Below, piece by piece: positions 38,501 through 49,191 of a DNA stretch of 64,000 nt. This DNA is from Corydoras sp. C115 (taxonomy: Eukaryota; Chordata; Actinopteri; Siluriformes; Callichthyidae). The stretch spans positions 4,036,501 through 4,100,500 of the forward strand of contig JAFMOC010000031.1 in assembly GCA_019802505.1 (NCBI GenBank), read 5' to 3'. Within the stretch, counting starts at the first letter, position 1; each line of letters starts with the position of its first letter. Below the pieces are notes generated by a model, which was not told the DNA's origin, searched no databases, and saw only the letters and a program-made list of their open reading frames with translations. Made by a program: the position numbers and the translations under genes.

Positions 38501-38671
38501 TAAAGTTCTATGTGTATTTTTTTCTGATGGGTTCCATAAACCACAAAAACAATTTGATTAGTGCTCTCGCATATGTTGATTGTATTATATATTAATTCAC
38601 TAGTAAAATTTGTGCAAAAAAAATGCTTGTCACTTACACACCTACACATTTTTTTATAATAGCCACATAAT

Positions 38672-38673
<2 letters not shown>

Positions 38674-38705
<32 letters not shown>
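38674..38705. repeat. (AG)n microsatellite
   Basis: About 32 bp of perfect AG dinucleotides. Confidence 0.95.
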
Positions 38706-38707
<2 letters not shown>

Positions 38708-40463
38708 TTGTTGACAGGGTGTTATGTCAACTGAGGTTCTGGAGTGCACTTAATTTTTAATATCATTTTTAACCCAATCAGCTTTAACACAAATGACTAA
38801 CAGTGATATAACCATAGTAACGGTTTCCTTGGAAACCACTTCAGATGAATTAGCAATACAATTTGTAGACACCCTAAGACTATCAACAGTAAGGGCAAGT
38901 ATATTCAGTGCGGTCGGGAGAGGGGCATAGACAAAAAACATTCAATTTGGTTAAAATTTAAACCTTTCTCTCTCGCTCTCCTTTATGAGTCATGTAGTCC
39001 TAAATACAAATAAATTAATCAATTATTCATTAAATGTTTTTGAAAATTATGTAACATATTGTGCTGCTCCACATACTGATCTTTTAAATAAACCCTAATG
39101 CTGGAATCAACCATCTTATTAACTATGTGAATACAATAATTTGAATACATTTCTAATTTCTATTTATGAACTCGTACCTATAAATAGCTCACTCAACTAA
39201 TGATGAAACTTATGTAAGATATGTTATCAGGTTATTTTTTTAAAGGTGACACAAATTTTTAAGCAGAGTTTAATATATGAAAAAAAACATATAATATATG
39301 AATAATATATAAACATATTAATGTAAAATAACATAATAACCCATTCACAGATTTTGAAACTAAACAATGAATATTAAAGTTTTTCAGCATAGGAACAATG
39401 ACTTTAGGGGTTTTTATTTTTGCATACATCACAGGAATCATGTTGCAAGAACAGTAAAATGAAAATAACTTGAAACAAGAGAGAGCTGCTGGTTACTGAC
39501 ATTTAAAAGCTCATGTCATAAGACTTCTGATCTCTTTCTATTCTTATTGTTTGCCTGTGCTTTTCTCATCCCACACTTTAGTTACCCAGGAAACAGTAGA
39601 CAGAAGCATGCAAGCAGGTCTATGCACTATATTAAAATACTTTGCCTACACTTACCAGCCGCTTTATTAAGGACATCTGTAAATTTACACGGTCATGCAA
39701 CTTTCAAGCCAGTATGCAGGAAATAAAATGGTATGGACTTTCTCAGTGTAATTTTTTTAATGCTTATGTTTCTAATAATGCGCCATTTGTGTCTTTACCA
39801 CATAACCTGGAGTTAGTAGGTACAGATGTTTTAAAGAAAACAATAATAGGCACTCAACCACCATGGCAATAGATACCGAATAATTAACAACAATGGTGAA
39901 AGTTTAAGGATAAAACAAGTCAGGTTTATTTCTTACTGACACATTGTACCTTCCATTTGAAGGTACTTAAATCTTACAAAAGTAAAAGTTTTTAGCTGAT
40001 TTTTCCACTTACAGTTAGAAAAATTTTAAAAATATGTCATTTAAACAGGGTTATCTAAACTTAGGAGACAATACATTTTGGATCACTGTTCACACACATA
40101 AAATTGTTTTATTGTAATTAAACTACATAACAAATCATTAATTTATATATTCAAATATGTAATAGAATTAAACCATGAATAAAGAGATATAGTATAGATA
40201 TTCATATATAATATGAAATAATTAAGAGTTCGGGGTACCAAAAGCCTTTGCTTGTTGCGCGTTCTTAATAAAACATTCAGTTTAATTGTTAAATTAAAAT
40301 GTTCAAAAGCATTCTGTTTCATCATACAAAACAAAAGCATAAGTCACTAAATACAAGGATGCTCATCATGTACATACTCACATCAGATCACAAAGTGTGC
40401 AAATCATATCTGTAAATCAGAGTCATAGCAAGAATAAAATATTTAAATATTTAGTTTAGCTTT
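38706..40463. other. Intergenic, no gene seen
   Basis: AT-rich sequence without a supported feature. Confidence 0.55.
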
Positions 40464-40809
40464 CGGCGGCACCTTGGCTTAGTGGTTAGCACGTTCGCCT
40501 CTCAGCGGTTCGAATCCCCATTTGGGTGGAGTTTTCATGTTCTCCCTGTGTCCGCGTGGGTTTCCTCCGGGTTCTCCGGTTTCCTCCCACAGGCCAAAAA
40601 CATGGATCAAGTCAATTGAATTTTCAAAATTGCCCCATATAGAGTGTGTCTGTGTGAGTGAGTGTGTGCCCAGCGATGGATTGGCGCCCTGTCCTCGGTG
40701 TGTCTGCCCAGCGCCCGAGACGTTCTCCCCTGGATGGGCATGGGGAACCCCATCGTGACCCTAATAGAGGATAAAGCGGGAGATAATGAATGAATGAATG
40801 AATGAATGA
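40464..40809 (+). mobile_element. SINE copy E, near full length
   Basis: tRNA-like head with A box TGGCTTAGTGGTTAGCACG and B box GGTTCGAATCC, conserved body, then GACCCTAATAGAGGATAAAG and a tail of TGAA/GAAT repeats. About 13 bp between CGCCTCTCAGC and the B box, present in copies A and F, are deleted. TTTAGTTT is found at 40450 and 40811, a possible target-site duplication. Confidence 0.92.
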
Positions 40810-41259
40810 GTTTAGTTTTCTGCACTGCACACAAGTCTTAAATTAAAAAACATGACTTATAGTGACCACAAGATGTCACTGTAAGATAATAAGTAGTCTG
40901 CACTTCCTCTGGATGCCTGTAGGGAATAAGTTTCAACGTGATTTGCGTTCCGTTCTTTTCGTGCGAACGGGTTCCAAACATACTGTCCACGCTAATAAAC
41001 AGCCATTCAACTCAATTCAATGCAAACTCTCCTGTGGCCGTCGCAAAAACACTTACATGATCAGCATGGAAAGCAGTTGGCATTAAACTCACTAAAGTGA
41101 TGCAATAAGCTGTAAGGTCACGTATATTCTGCAGCATGATTGAAATAAAGTACAGAATAAGTTGCATCCACATAAGCTATGCAATGGAACAAATACGTAT
41201 AGAAAATAAAGATGTTTTATTTATTTTTTTATATTATTATTTTTTAAATCAAAATGAAA

Positions 41260-41270
41260 GATTATAGGAT
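41260..41270. repeat. Target-site duplication of SINE F, left
   Basis: GATTATAGGAT, identical to 41618-41628 on the far side of SINE copy F. Confidence 0.9.
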
Positions 41271-41617
41271 TCATTCATTCATTATCTCCCGCTTTATCCT
41301 CTATTAGGGTCGCGGTGGGGTTCCCCATGCCCATCCAGGGGAGAGCGTCTCGGGCGCTGGGCAGATACATCCAGGACAGGGCGCCAATCCATCGCTGGGC
41401 ACACACTCACTCACACAGACACACTCTCTATGGGGCAATTTTGAGAATTCAATTGACTTGATCCATGTCTTTGGATTGTGGGAGGAAACCGGAGAACCGG
41501 AGGAAACCCACGCAGACACGGGGAGAACATGGAAACTCCACCCAGATGGGGATTCGAACCGGGAATCCCTAGCGCTGAGAGGCGAACGTGCTAAACCACT
41601 AAGCCACCGTGCCGTCT
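41271..41617 (-). mobile_element. SINE copy F, full length with intact TSDs
   Basis: Complete 347-bp element in minus orientation: tail TCATTCATTCATTATCTCCC at the left, body, B box GGTTCGAATCC (complement) and A box with a single inserted base (CTAAACCACT against CTAACCACT in copy A) at the right. Perfect 11-bp flanking duplications mark it as the youngest-looking insertion here. The polymerase III promoter boxes drive transcription in tRNA-type SINEs; movement would use a partner LINE. Confidence 0.95.
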
Positions 41618-41628
41618 GATTATAGGAT
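41618..41628. repeat. Target-site duplication of SINE F, right
   Basis: GATTATAGGAT, identical to 41260-41270. Confidence 0.9.
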
Positions 41629-41805
41629 GTGACTTGCATACAAAACTGTCTACCAAAGTATAAAGTAGCCAACTAGTTTTGAGATAGTATGTACTGCTGG
41701 TAATGCAGTAGACTGAATAAGTAAGTGTGAAGTGGAGGGTGGGTGGTTAAAGACAATGTCACACCACAACAGTAAAAGTTTCAAGTCATTACAATTTTGT
41801 GCTGG

Positions 41806-41808
<3 letters not shown>

Positions 41809-41874
<66 letters not shown>
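41809..41874. repeat. (AT)n microsatellite
   Basis: About 66 bp of perfect AT dinucleotides. Confidence 0.95.
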
Positions 41875-41877
<3 letters not shown>

Positions 41878-42994
41878 TTAAATTTTTGTGGTTTTATTTA
41901 ATCCTACAATTGGTTTTATTTAAGCCTACACTTGTAAATAGACCCCTCACACATTTTCTCTCCCTCATGTGATTCAGATAAATTAAGTTGTGGGATAGCA
42001 CATTGTTCTGAAGATGCTTACTTAAAAATGGCTTTAATTTTTAGGTCATTCAGAGATATTTTAATAACTTTATGATATCTACTGCACATTTGGACGCACC
42101 ACCCGTTCTCACCTTGACATTAAGTGAGTTCATACGCAGCCTTAGTTATCAAAGAACAGGATAAAACCCACCGACACAAACACTATGTTGTGGAAAAAGT
42201 TTTGTTAAAGTGATAATTTCCTTTACACAGTGGCACTTTTAGTCTAATAAGAATTAAAGCAACAGTATTCCTGATTTACAGGGGGTTTTTTTCCTTTGGT
42301 GTGGACATTTGTCAGTGTGGTAATCAAATGTAACATCTAATTGTGCATTCAGAAGAGAGCTAACCGAATTAGAGCAGTAGAAATTATATCAATTATGTTT
42401 AAATTATCAGTGTGAACATATTTCCTGAGCGTGCTCTGTGTTTCAATTCTAAATAGTAATTTCCTCAGACTTGATTCTATACGAATGTACTTCGCTTAAA
42501 AAAACGGGAAAAATAGACTTTGCTTTTCTGTACAAGTTCATGAAAGGTTTAGATGTATTTTAGATGTATTATAAGATATAGAAGATTAATGTTGGTGCTG
42601 TTTGAATTGAATCATAATCAGAAAATATTGACAGACAGCGGCCTGATTATAAAGTTTCAAAGGGATCAATATTGCTGACTCAATAAAATAGGGAAGGTCA
42701 AGGCCAACGTGTGGACGACTATAAACAACAGAGGTCATAAAGCCTTCATGCATGGGAAGATCTGAGGCAATTGCTTGGTGTGGAGAATTAATCTGGGTCT
42801 CTAATCACTGATAATCATGACTGGCACTTTGTGTTAATTAGACATGTGCTGTGACTGAGTCACAGGAACCATTTTTGTCTTGATATATATTTGAAAAAAT
42901 ATTTTTATGAGGACCTGACATGTTAAAAACGGCACAGTAAAATTGTTTCATTTTCTAATGAGAACACATCTAATTAATTCCATCATACTTAAAA

Positions 42995-43000
<6 letters not shown>

Positions 43001-43039
<39 letters not shown>
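43001..43039. repeat. (TA)n microsatellite
   Basis: About 39 bp of TA dinucleotides. Confidence 0.95.
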
Positions 43040-43041
<2 letters not shown>

Positions 43042-43084
43042 TATAAAGGCATTTTGTTATATCTGAAACTTTTCTTTACATAAG

Positions 43085-43130
43085 GGTGTGTTGTGCTGTT
43101 ATAAGTGGATCAGACACAGCACCGGCAACC
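43085..43130 (-). mobile_element. Fragment of DNA-transposon-like repeat, copy 3
   Basis: GTGTGTTGTGCTGTTATAAG then TGGATCAGACACAGCACCGG, in the same orientation as the copy at 27836-27975. Confidence 0.4.
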
Positions 43131-46100
43131 ACTATATGAATCCTATGAACAGCTCAAGGGCCATATTTGCCCCCATGGATGTTCCTGTCTGGATCAGGTT
43201 GAAGTTAAGTTCGAAATCAAATAAAGTACAGTGTAAACAAAGTAAATGAAAATACAAATACAAAATTGCACACAATACAAATATATTTTTTATATATTTA
43301 TATATTTTTTAGCCTATTGGTTCATCCCTCCACAACAACAGTGCTAGTTTCTAATGCGGCAATTAGGAGAATGAATTGCCCAGGCCTGATGTATATGGAA
43401 AGCGTAGCTGATGAAATGGACAACAGAAACAAGAAGTATGTAATAAAGTCAATGAGAAAGAGAACAACTTTCTGTACCATAAGTAACCTCCAGTAACAAT
43501 TAGTTATGGACTTGATGACATTCAGAAATATAAAGTGGATTATAGCATTTGCCTCTTAGCAGCAAGTCACAAAACCTCCTACAGAAAGCATGTAGTAGGT
43601 TTCATGTTACATTAGTAATGGTTGTATTCTTAAGTTGGCTTCCTCTTGCACTTTAGAAAAGATATTTCAATGTAAGTAACCTGATTTATTCACTGAATAT
43701 GAGAACGTTCACTTAAGGAAGAGTGCAATATCACATGATCCATATAATATTTGTGTTTATGTGTGAAAATATAATTGATTTTATGATTGATTTGAGGAAA
43801 AACACATTGAAGACATTATTAATTTTTCACATTCTAATAACAAAATACTGCATATTTTAAATTCTTTACTGTCTCATGTTTATATTTACACAAGCGAGGA
43901 AACACCTGCATATCAGTCTTTATACACAGTGGCATTTCTGTTCATCCCTAAGCAAGATCTTCAATCTTAAATTACCATCTCATTTTTTTTTTTTGCTAAT
44001 AAGTAATCCAAGATTAACATTTAAGATTAAAAGACAGACAAAAACTTTTACTGTTAGCTTGCTTGCATTTTTCCTTTACTTCCCCTGACTAATTGAAACT
44101 TTTAAATCACCTTTATAATGAAAATTGTGAGTGAGGCCTTCGCATCTAACATCATTAAATATATAAGCAATAATTCCAGAACATTTGAATAAATGTACAT
44201 TTGTTTCTGATATTGGTTTAATATAATAATGAATGTTGTAAGACTGTGGTAAGATAATGGTTGTTACTTGTTTTAATCCATCTTCAACGAGGGATGCTGA
44301 AACGCCAAATTTATGTCTTCACATTCTGAATTATGTGGCCAGGGGGGAACAAATCTGGCACCCCAACAATTACTCTGCAGTGGAGCCACTTTGGGAAACT
44401 CATAAAAACGGGATACTCCTGTGATAGCCTGCCTAATGAGGGCATTTGTATCAGTGCTAAGGCCAGTGTGTGACAGATGATGCTACTGCCGCCAGAGGAA
44501 TGCATGGTTGGTTTGCTTTATTCATCCTCCATGTTAACACTGTCACTGTTGAAACGAGGCAATGTCTCGCATCAGTGGTGACTCATTACAGTGACAAATA
44601 CACTGTGCCACACGCAAATACACTGTGTGTAAAGTGCCATGCATTTAAACATCACCACACAACTATCTCATAAGGCATGAGTTCTTACCTTGCCTGGCTT
44701 GGTGTTCAGGTTGACCACCATATTAGAATGCATATAAGGATGCACATATTCATTAGTGTGAAAAATAAACACCTGAGGTTCTGTTAGCACTGGATTTAAT
44801 CACTCAGAAAACAGTCTCTCATTATGGATCTCCATTTTTGTGCTTTATAAGACATTATGTACTGCTGAGCACCACATGAATGTAATTTTTAGAAATGAGT
44901 GGAGGGAAATAAAGATTACACACAGATTACACAACCTGCAGTGTGTGCAAGTGCTGTAAAATTAATCTTACTTTAATTATTACTTTATTATTTACTCACT
45001 ATGTTAATTAAACACAAGTGACCATAATGCTCATTAGGTAAGTGACTAGGTCTGACTCTTTAAAACTCAAAATTCCATTTATATGCTTTAATTGTATTTA
45101 TATTTGCACCCTGTGTAGGCATATTTATTTAGTTTTAGCTTAATTACATATGTGAAGTATTTATTACAAAGATTATGCAAGTTTATGACTATGTTTTCAT
45201 CTCAGTTGAATAGACCTGGTGCCTAATTCAGCTTGCAACATCATATTCCTGCTCTTCAAATAATAGGTTTGCTGTTTTGAATTTGGAAATAGCTTGAGGG
45301 TAATGACTGAATATTGAAATTGGTTAAATATTTTAATAGAGTGAAATAGGTTTTTTATGTGGAATGTTCATGTACTACGTGTGTCTATGTGGATTTATTT
45401 TACTAGCTTACTAAATATGCAAAATGAGGAAAAATTCCAGAGTCTCAACTCTGGAAAGGTTCCAGAGTCTCAACAAATGACATAATTTCAACATGACTGC
45501 TCACACTCAGTCAATGATATTGATATATTTTCAAGTATTTCAAAATATTTATAATAACAAACCTTGTAAAGACACAATTACACAAAGCACTTACAGCACT
45601 ATTTCAGACAAGAACTGACATTGTGTTATACAATATAAAAACTAGACAGACGTTCGCTCATTGTTCTTCTTTTGCTGTCAACTTGTCAGCTTCCAAACCC
45701 AAATTGCATAGAATTTTACAAAATTGACACCTATTACTGACAAGGTAAAGCATACTACTTACTATTCCAATCATGACTTGGTTTGCAGCAGAGCAAATTC
45801 AACATTCTGTTGGTTGACTTATTATGCTATTTTCATTATGTCCTCTGATTTTTGTATTTTTATTTTACTATCTGCCTTTTTTTTCATTCATTTTGCATTT
45901 CAGCTCTGCATTGTGTTGCTTTTATTTATAGGTTATGAATGTAATGAAGGAAATGCATGAGATATTACAGCTCATTCACAAAGCTCAAAATAGTACTTGT
46001 AAAAGCCAAGTCTCATTGATCAGCTCCTGCTTAAACATTACTCCTTCCTTTAATAAAGACTTTCAATTAAATTAGAAAACCCAAAATACAAAGTGAAAAA

Positions 46101-47424
46101 TAGATACTTCAGTAAAAAGTAATTTAGTCATTGCATTTGTGGTTTAAACAGGCCATCTTAATTTGTCTTTGCAGTTTGCAGTGGCTTCAGGAAACTTTCT
46201 AATTATAAAAGGCTAATAACCCATATCATTATTCTTATTGCTTGCAAATCAGTCAGTGCCCATCACAGAATGATGTATGTGTGGGTGGGTGTATGTGTGT
46301 GTGGGTGTGTGTTTAGCACTTCTTGAGGATTAAGTCTCCTTTTTATTATAGGAATGCAGGTTGGATATATATGGTGGACATTTAGCTTGTTTCAATAAAG
46401 GAATACGTGTAATACAATCTGTTCTCTTAGTTAAACAATGAACTGTATCAACATAAATTAGATTGCGGAGCTCATCAAAATGACAAAACAAAATATGGAA
46501 AAAAAACTAAATAATATTTATATAAACATAAAGTCAATCAGCAACTTGCTCACTTCATTCCTTTTCCTGTAACACTTGTCTCATTGACTTCTATCTCCAC
46601 ATATTAGCATTGTGCAGTCTTAAACTGAATTTATGACTTAGTGCTATAGAGACAGAATATTGATTTGTGTGATTCTACACCCTAACTAGAAACTGCAAGT
46701 AGAACTGTTATAGATAGCCTAACAGTATCAAATATTAATCACATATTTTAATGAAATAACATTTTTATATATTTTATCTTGAAATATTATTTTGAAGTTC
46801 TGTTTGGAAACAATCTGTGTCAAGAGGATTTTCTATATTAAACAAATTGAGAACATGCATGTTAAAATAGGTAGCTGATGTTTGGTCTACAGTTTGTTGC
46901 TTATTCACAAAAAATACAAAAATAATTGGAGTCAGAAGGAAACGTCAAGGAAGATGAATTACAGGATCACTGATGAAATCCAATCAAAACGTACAGGTGA
47001 GTGTTCATGTCATTGTTCAGAAAAATCCATTTTTAGCCCATTTACAATAAAACAGAGAAGTAAATATGCTGTGGCATGGACACTTATGCATAACAGATAC
47101 TAGCTTTTGCACCTAACGTAGGTTATAGGCTGGATGGTATCATTTATCTTTTATAAGCGGAATGCTACATCTGTCAACCTTCCACCTCTGAAGACAAAAT
47201 GAAACATGGACTCATTTAGCAACAGCACATGCTTTTATTGATGTTTCAACTACTTAAGATGAGCCTTGGTCCAGGGACCTAAGTAGGAAGTGTGTGTATA
47301 GAATTGATATTTGGTTTACTAGTTGCAAAATTACAAATAGTATTGGATATATATATGCAGTTTTGTCCATTCAACCAGAGGAATATTAATAAGGTCAAGC
47401 GGCTCTTTTAAAATATATCTTTAA
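43131..47424. other. Intergenic, no gene seen
   Basis: AT-rich sequence with a higher-complexity, less AT-rich block at about 44280-44660 that may be a conserved noncoding element. No coding exon was found. Confidence 0.5.
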
Positions 47425-47545
47425 GGTGCTGATTGGTTTGAGGTCAGGGCTCTGTCAGAGCCAGTCCAGTTCTTCCCCACCAAATCACCCAAATTGCATT
47501 TTGCACTAGGACACAGTTATGCTGGAATTCATGGCCACGTGCTTG
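47425..47545 (+). mobile_element. Fragment of the MITE-like family
   Basis: GGTGCTGATTGGTTTGAGGT then CAGGGCTCTGTCAGAGCCAG, CAGTTCTTCCCCACCAAA and CACAGTTATGCTGGAATTC match the central part of the fish family also present at 32656-33080 (its TTTAATTGGGTTGATTTCAG and CTTACCAGGCCA segment). Confidence 0.5.
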
Positions 47546-47608
47546 ATTTTATATATCTGTGGCAAAAGAACCAAGTGAAATGACATGTAGAATTAGTTGA
47601 CTTAATTG

Positions 47609-47622
47609 TGGCTTAATACATT
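47609..47622. repeat. Target-site duplication of SINE G, left
   Basis: TGGCTTAATACATT, identical to 47753-47766. Confidence 0.9.
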
Positions 47623-47752
47623 CATTCATTCATTATCTCCCGCTTTATCCTCTATTAGGGTCGCGGTGGGGTTCCCCATGCCCATCCAGGGGAGAACGTC
47701 TCGGGCGCTGGGCAGATAGACCCCGGACAGGGCGCCAATCCATCGCTGGGCA
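47623..47752 (-). mobile_element. SINE copy G, 5'-truncated with perfect TSDs
   Basis: 130 bp of SINE 3' half only, from the CATTCATTCATTATCTCCCG tail to GCTGGGCA, with no tRNA head. A perfect 14-bp duplication flanks it, so it inserted in this truncated form. Its break coincides with that of copy B. Confidence 0.93.
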
Positions 47753-47766
47753 TGGCTTAATACATT
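47753..47766. repeat. Target-site duplication of SINE G, right
   Basis: TGGCTTAATACATT, identical to 47609-47622. Confidence 0.9.
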
Positions 47767-47821
47767 TCTTTATAAAGTGGGTCTAGATATTTGATCAAAA
47801 TAAATATTTTGGGCATAGGGA

Positions 47822-48080
47822 TTTCCTATGCCCAAGAATGTCTTGGGTGCTGGACAGATACACCCGCGACATGATGCCAATCCATCGGCGGGCACACACT
47901 CACTCACACAGACGCACACACTGCATAGACGCAAATTAGATAGGGACAATTTAAAGGAGTCAATTCACCTTGAATTCATGTTTTTGGTCTGTGGGAGGAA
48001 ACTGGAGAACCCAAAGGAAACCGCATGGACGTGGGAGAAAATGGAAACTCGTGCTAATCACTACGCCTTACTGCTGCCCC
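47822..48080 (-). mobile_element. SINE copy H, older diverged relative
   Basis: Same order of blocks as copy F (TGCCCA, GGGTGCTGGACAGATACACC, CCAATCCATCGGCGGGCACA, CACTCACTCACACAGAC, GTGGGAGGAAACTGGAGAAC, GCTAATCACTACGCC) but with many substitutions and indels. It lies about 70 bp from copy G in the same orientation, so it predates it. Confidence 0.8.
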
Positions 48081-48160
48081 ACAATAATTACAAATCTGTA
48101 AAATAAATACCAAGGCCATATGAGAACAGACTTGAATGAAGAACAGTAAAATGAAAGTAG

Positions 48161-48193
<33 letters not shown>
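48161..48193. repeat. Poly(A) run
   Basis: 33 consecutive A residues just upstream of the gabra2 promoter region. Confidence 0.95.
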
Positions 48194-48194
<1 letters not shown>

Positions 48195-48339
48195 AGCAAA
48201 GAGCTCATCATAAGCCATGTCTCAAATACTAACTCAGCTACCTTTAGGACCCAGCAGTGATGCATTTTTTTCTCTCTCTTTCCCTCGAGAAAAAAAAAAT
48301 CATGTAAAGTGTTCATTGTGTGATAGTGTGAGACAGATC

Positions 48340-48960
48340 CGCTCTCTCCGAAAGATTTGTCGATCTATGTTCCATCAGGTGCGGATGCGCCTGAGCTCTC
48401 ACTGCGCGTCTCACTGATGGGAATCTAATAACGCGCGGTGCTTTCTTTGTTTCTTCCTCCAACGCGCCTTTCTGTATATGATTTGGCACCCGCGCCTCAA
48501 GAATAACTTTACCATCCAGCAACATTAACCTACATACATCTCTTAACTGAACAAAAAAAAAAGAAGCATTTTGCAACGGGGAAGACCGCACTAGGAGACT
48601 GGCGGCGGGTGTATCAGGTGGGTGTCTTCCCAAACCCAAGCATTGTTGGACGCACGGAGGAGGTTTGCGCGCGCGTGGTGGTGCTGTGCATCCCGCACGG
48701 ACTGTCCATGCGCTCAGGTGCGCGCTCCTACCTTTATTATAAGGTGTGTAATGTAAATAAGATGAGCACCAGTAACTTCAGTGTCCAGTTCTGATGCATT
48801 TGATGCGGCTCGGCAGGTGAGGATTTTTAATTCAGCACAGGCGCGTTTGCGTGACACTGAATACTAAGTGCTGTATGAAATCGAGGTGGGAATAGACTGC
48901 TGAATGTGATTTCCATGCGCTTCGCGGCAGCAGCTATTAACCAGGTCATTCATTGAGGCT
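48340..48960 (+). promoter_or_regulatory. gabra2: gabra2 CpG-rich promoter / 5'UTR region
   Basis: CpG density rises abruptly: GTGCGGATGCGCC near 48379, ACGCGCGGTG near 48430, a GCGCGCGCGTGG stretch near 48666 and GGTGCGCGCTCC near 48717. The block ends about 160 bp before the coding start exon. No TATA box stands out. Upstream ATGs at 48609 and 48706 may be upstream ORFs. Confidence 0.65.
48600..48816 (+). other. gabra2: Probable noncoding gabra2 exon 1 (start uncertain)
   Basis: A CAG|GTGAGG donor lies after 48816, and a strong acceptor (TTTTTTTTCTGTAG) ends at 49110, ten bases before the start codon. This predicts a 294-bp intron in the 5'UTR. The transcription start is not identifiable; 48600 is only a rough bound. 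Confidence 0.45.
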
Positions 48961-49120
48961 GCTAAACAATTGCAAGGTGAACACTTGTCTTTGGTGCCGA
49001 CATCATTTGTATTTTGACGCGCATTGTTCTACACACGGCTTGTTTACTAGATCGATTAATTCATTTATTTGTATAGTGTCATATTGCCATATGTCCTTTT
49101 TTTTCTGTAGGTGTGAAGAA

Positions 49121-49191
49121 ATGAGGGGGAAACTGGTCACAATTCACTGTTTGGTGCTTTGCGCGTCTTTGCCGTTATTTTGGCGCACGAG
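49121..49191 (+). CDS. gabra2: gabra2 coding exon 1 (start, signal peptide)
   Basis: ATG at 49121 gives MRGKLVTIHCLVLCASLPLF, a basic start and hydrophobic core. The acceptor at 49110 shows the exon begins at 49111. Donor AG|GTAAGA. In-frame upstream ATGs exist in the putative first exon (48794 and 48803), see findings. Confidence 0.88.

Noticed and set aside
40464..40540. Possible functional tRNA gene
   Set aside because: The A and B boxes are those of a SINE head; the sequence does not fold into a complete tRNA cloverleaf and continues into the SINE body.
41304..41672. 122-aa minus-strand frame
   Set aside because: It is SINE copy F read through; such frames recur in each copy (40522, 32391) and have no coding function.
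48313..48639. 108-aa minus-strand frame in the gabra2 promoter region
   Set aside because: Open by high GC content in a CpG-rich region; no family resemblance or splice context supports it.
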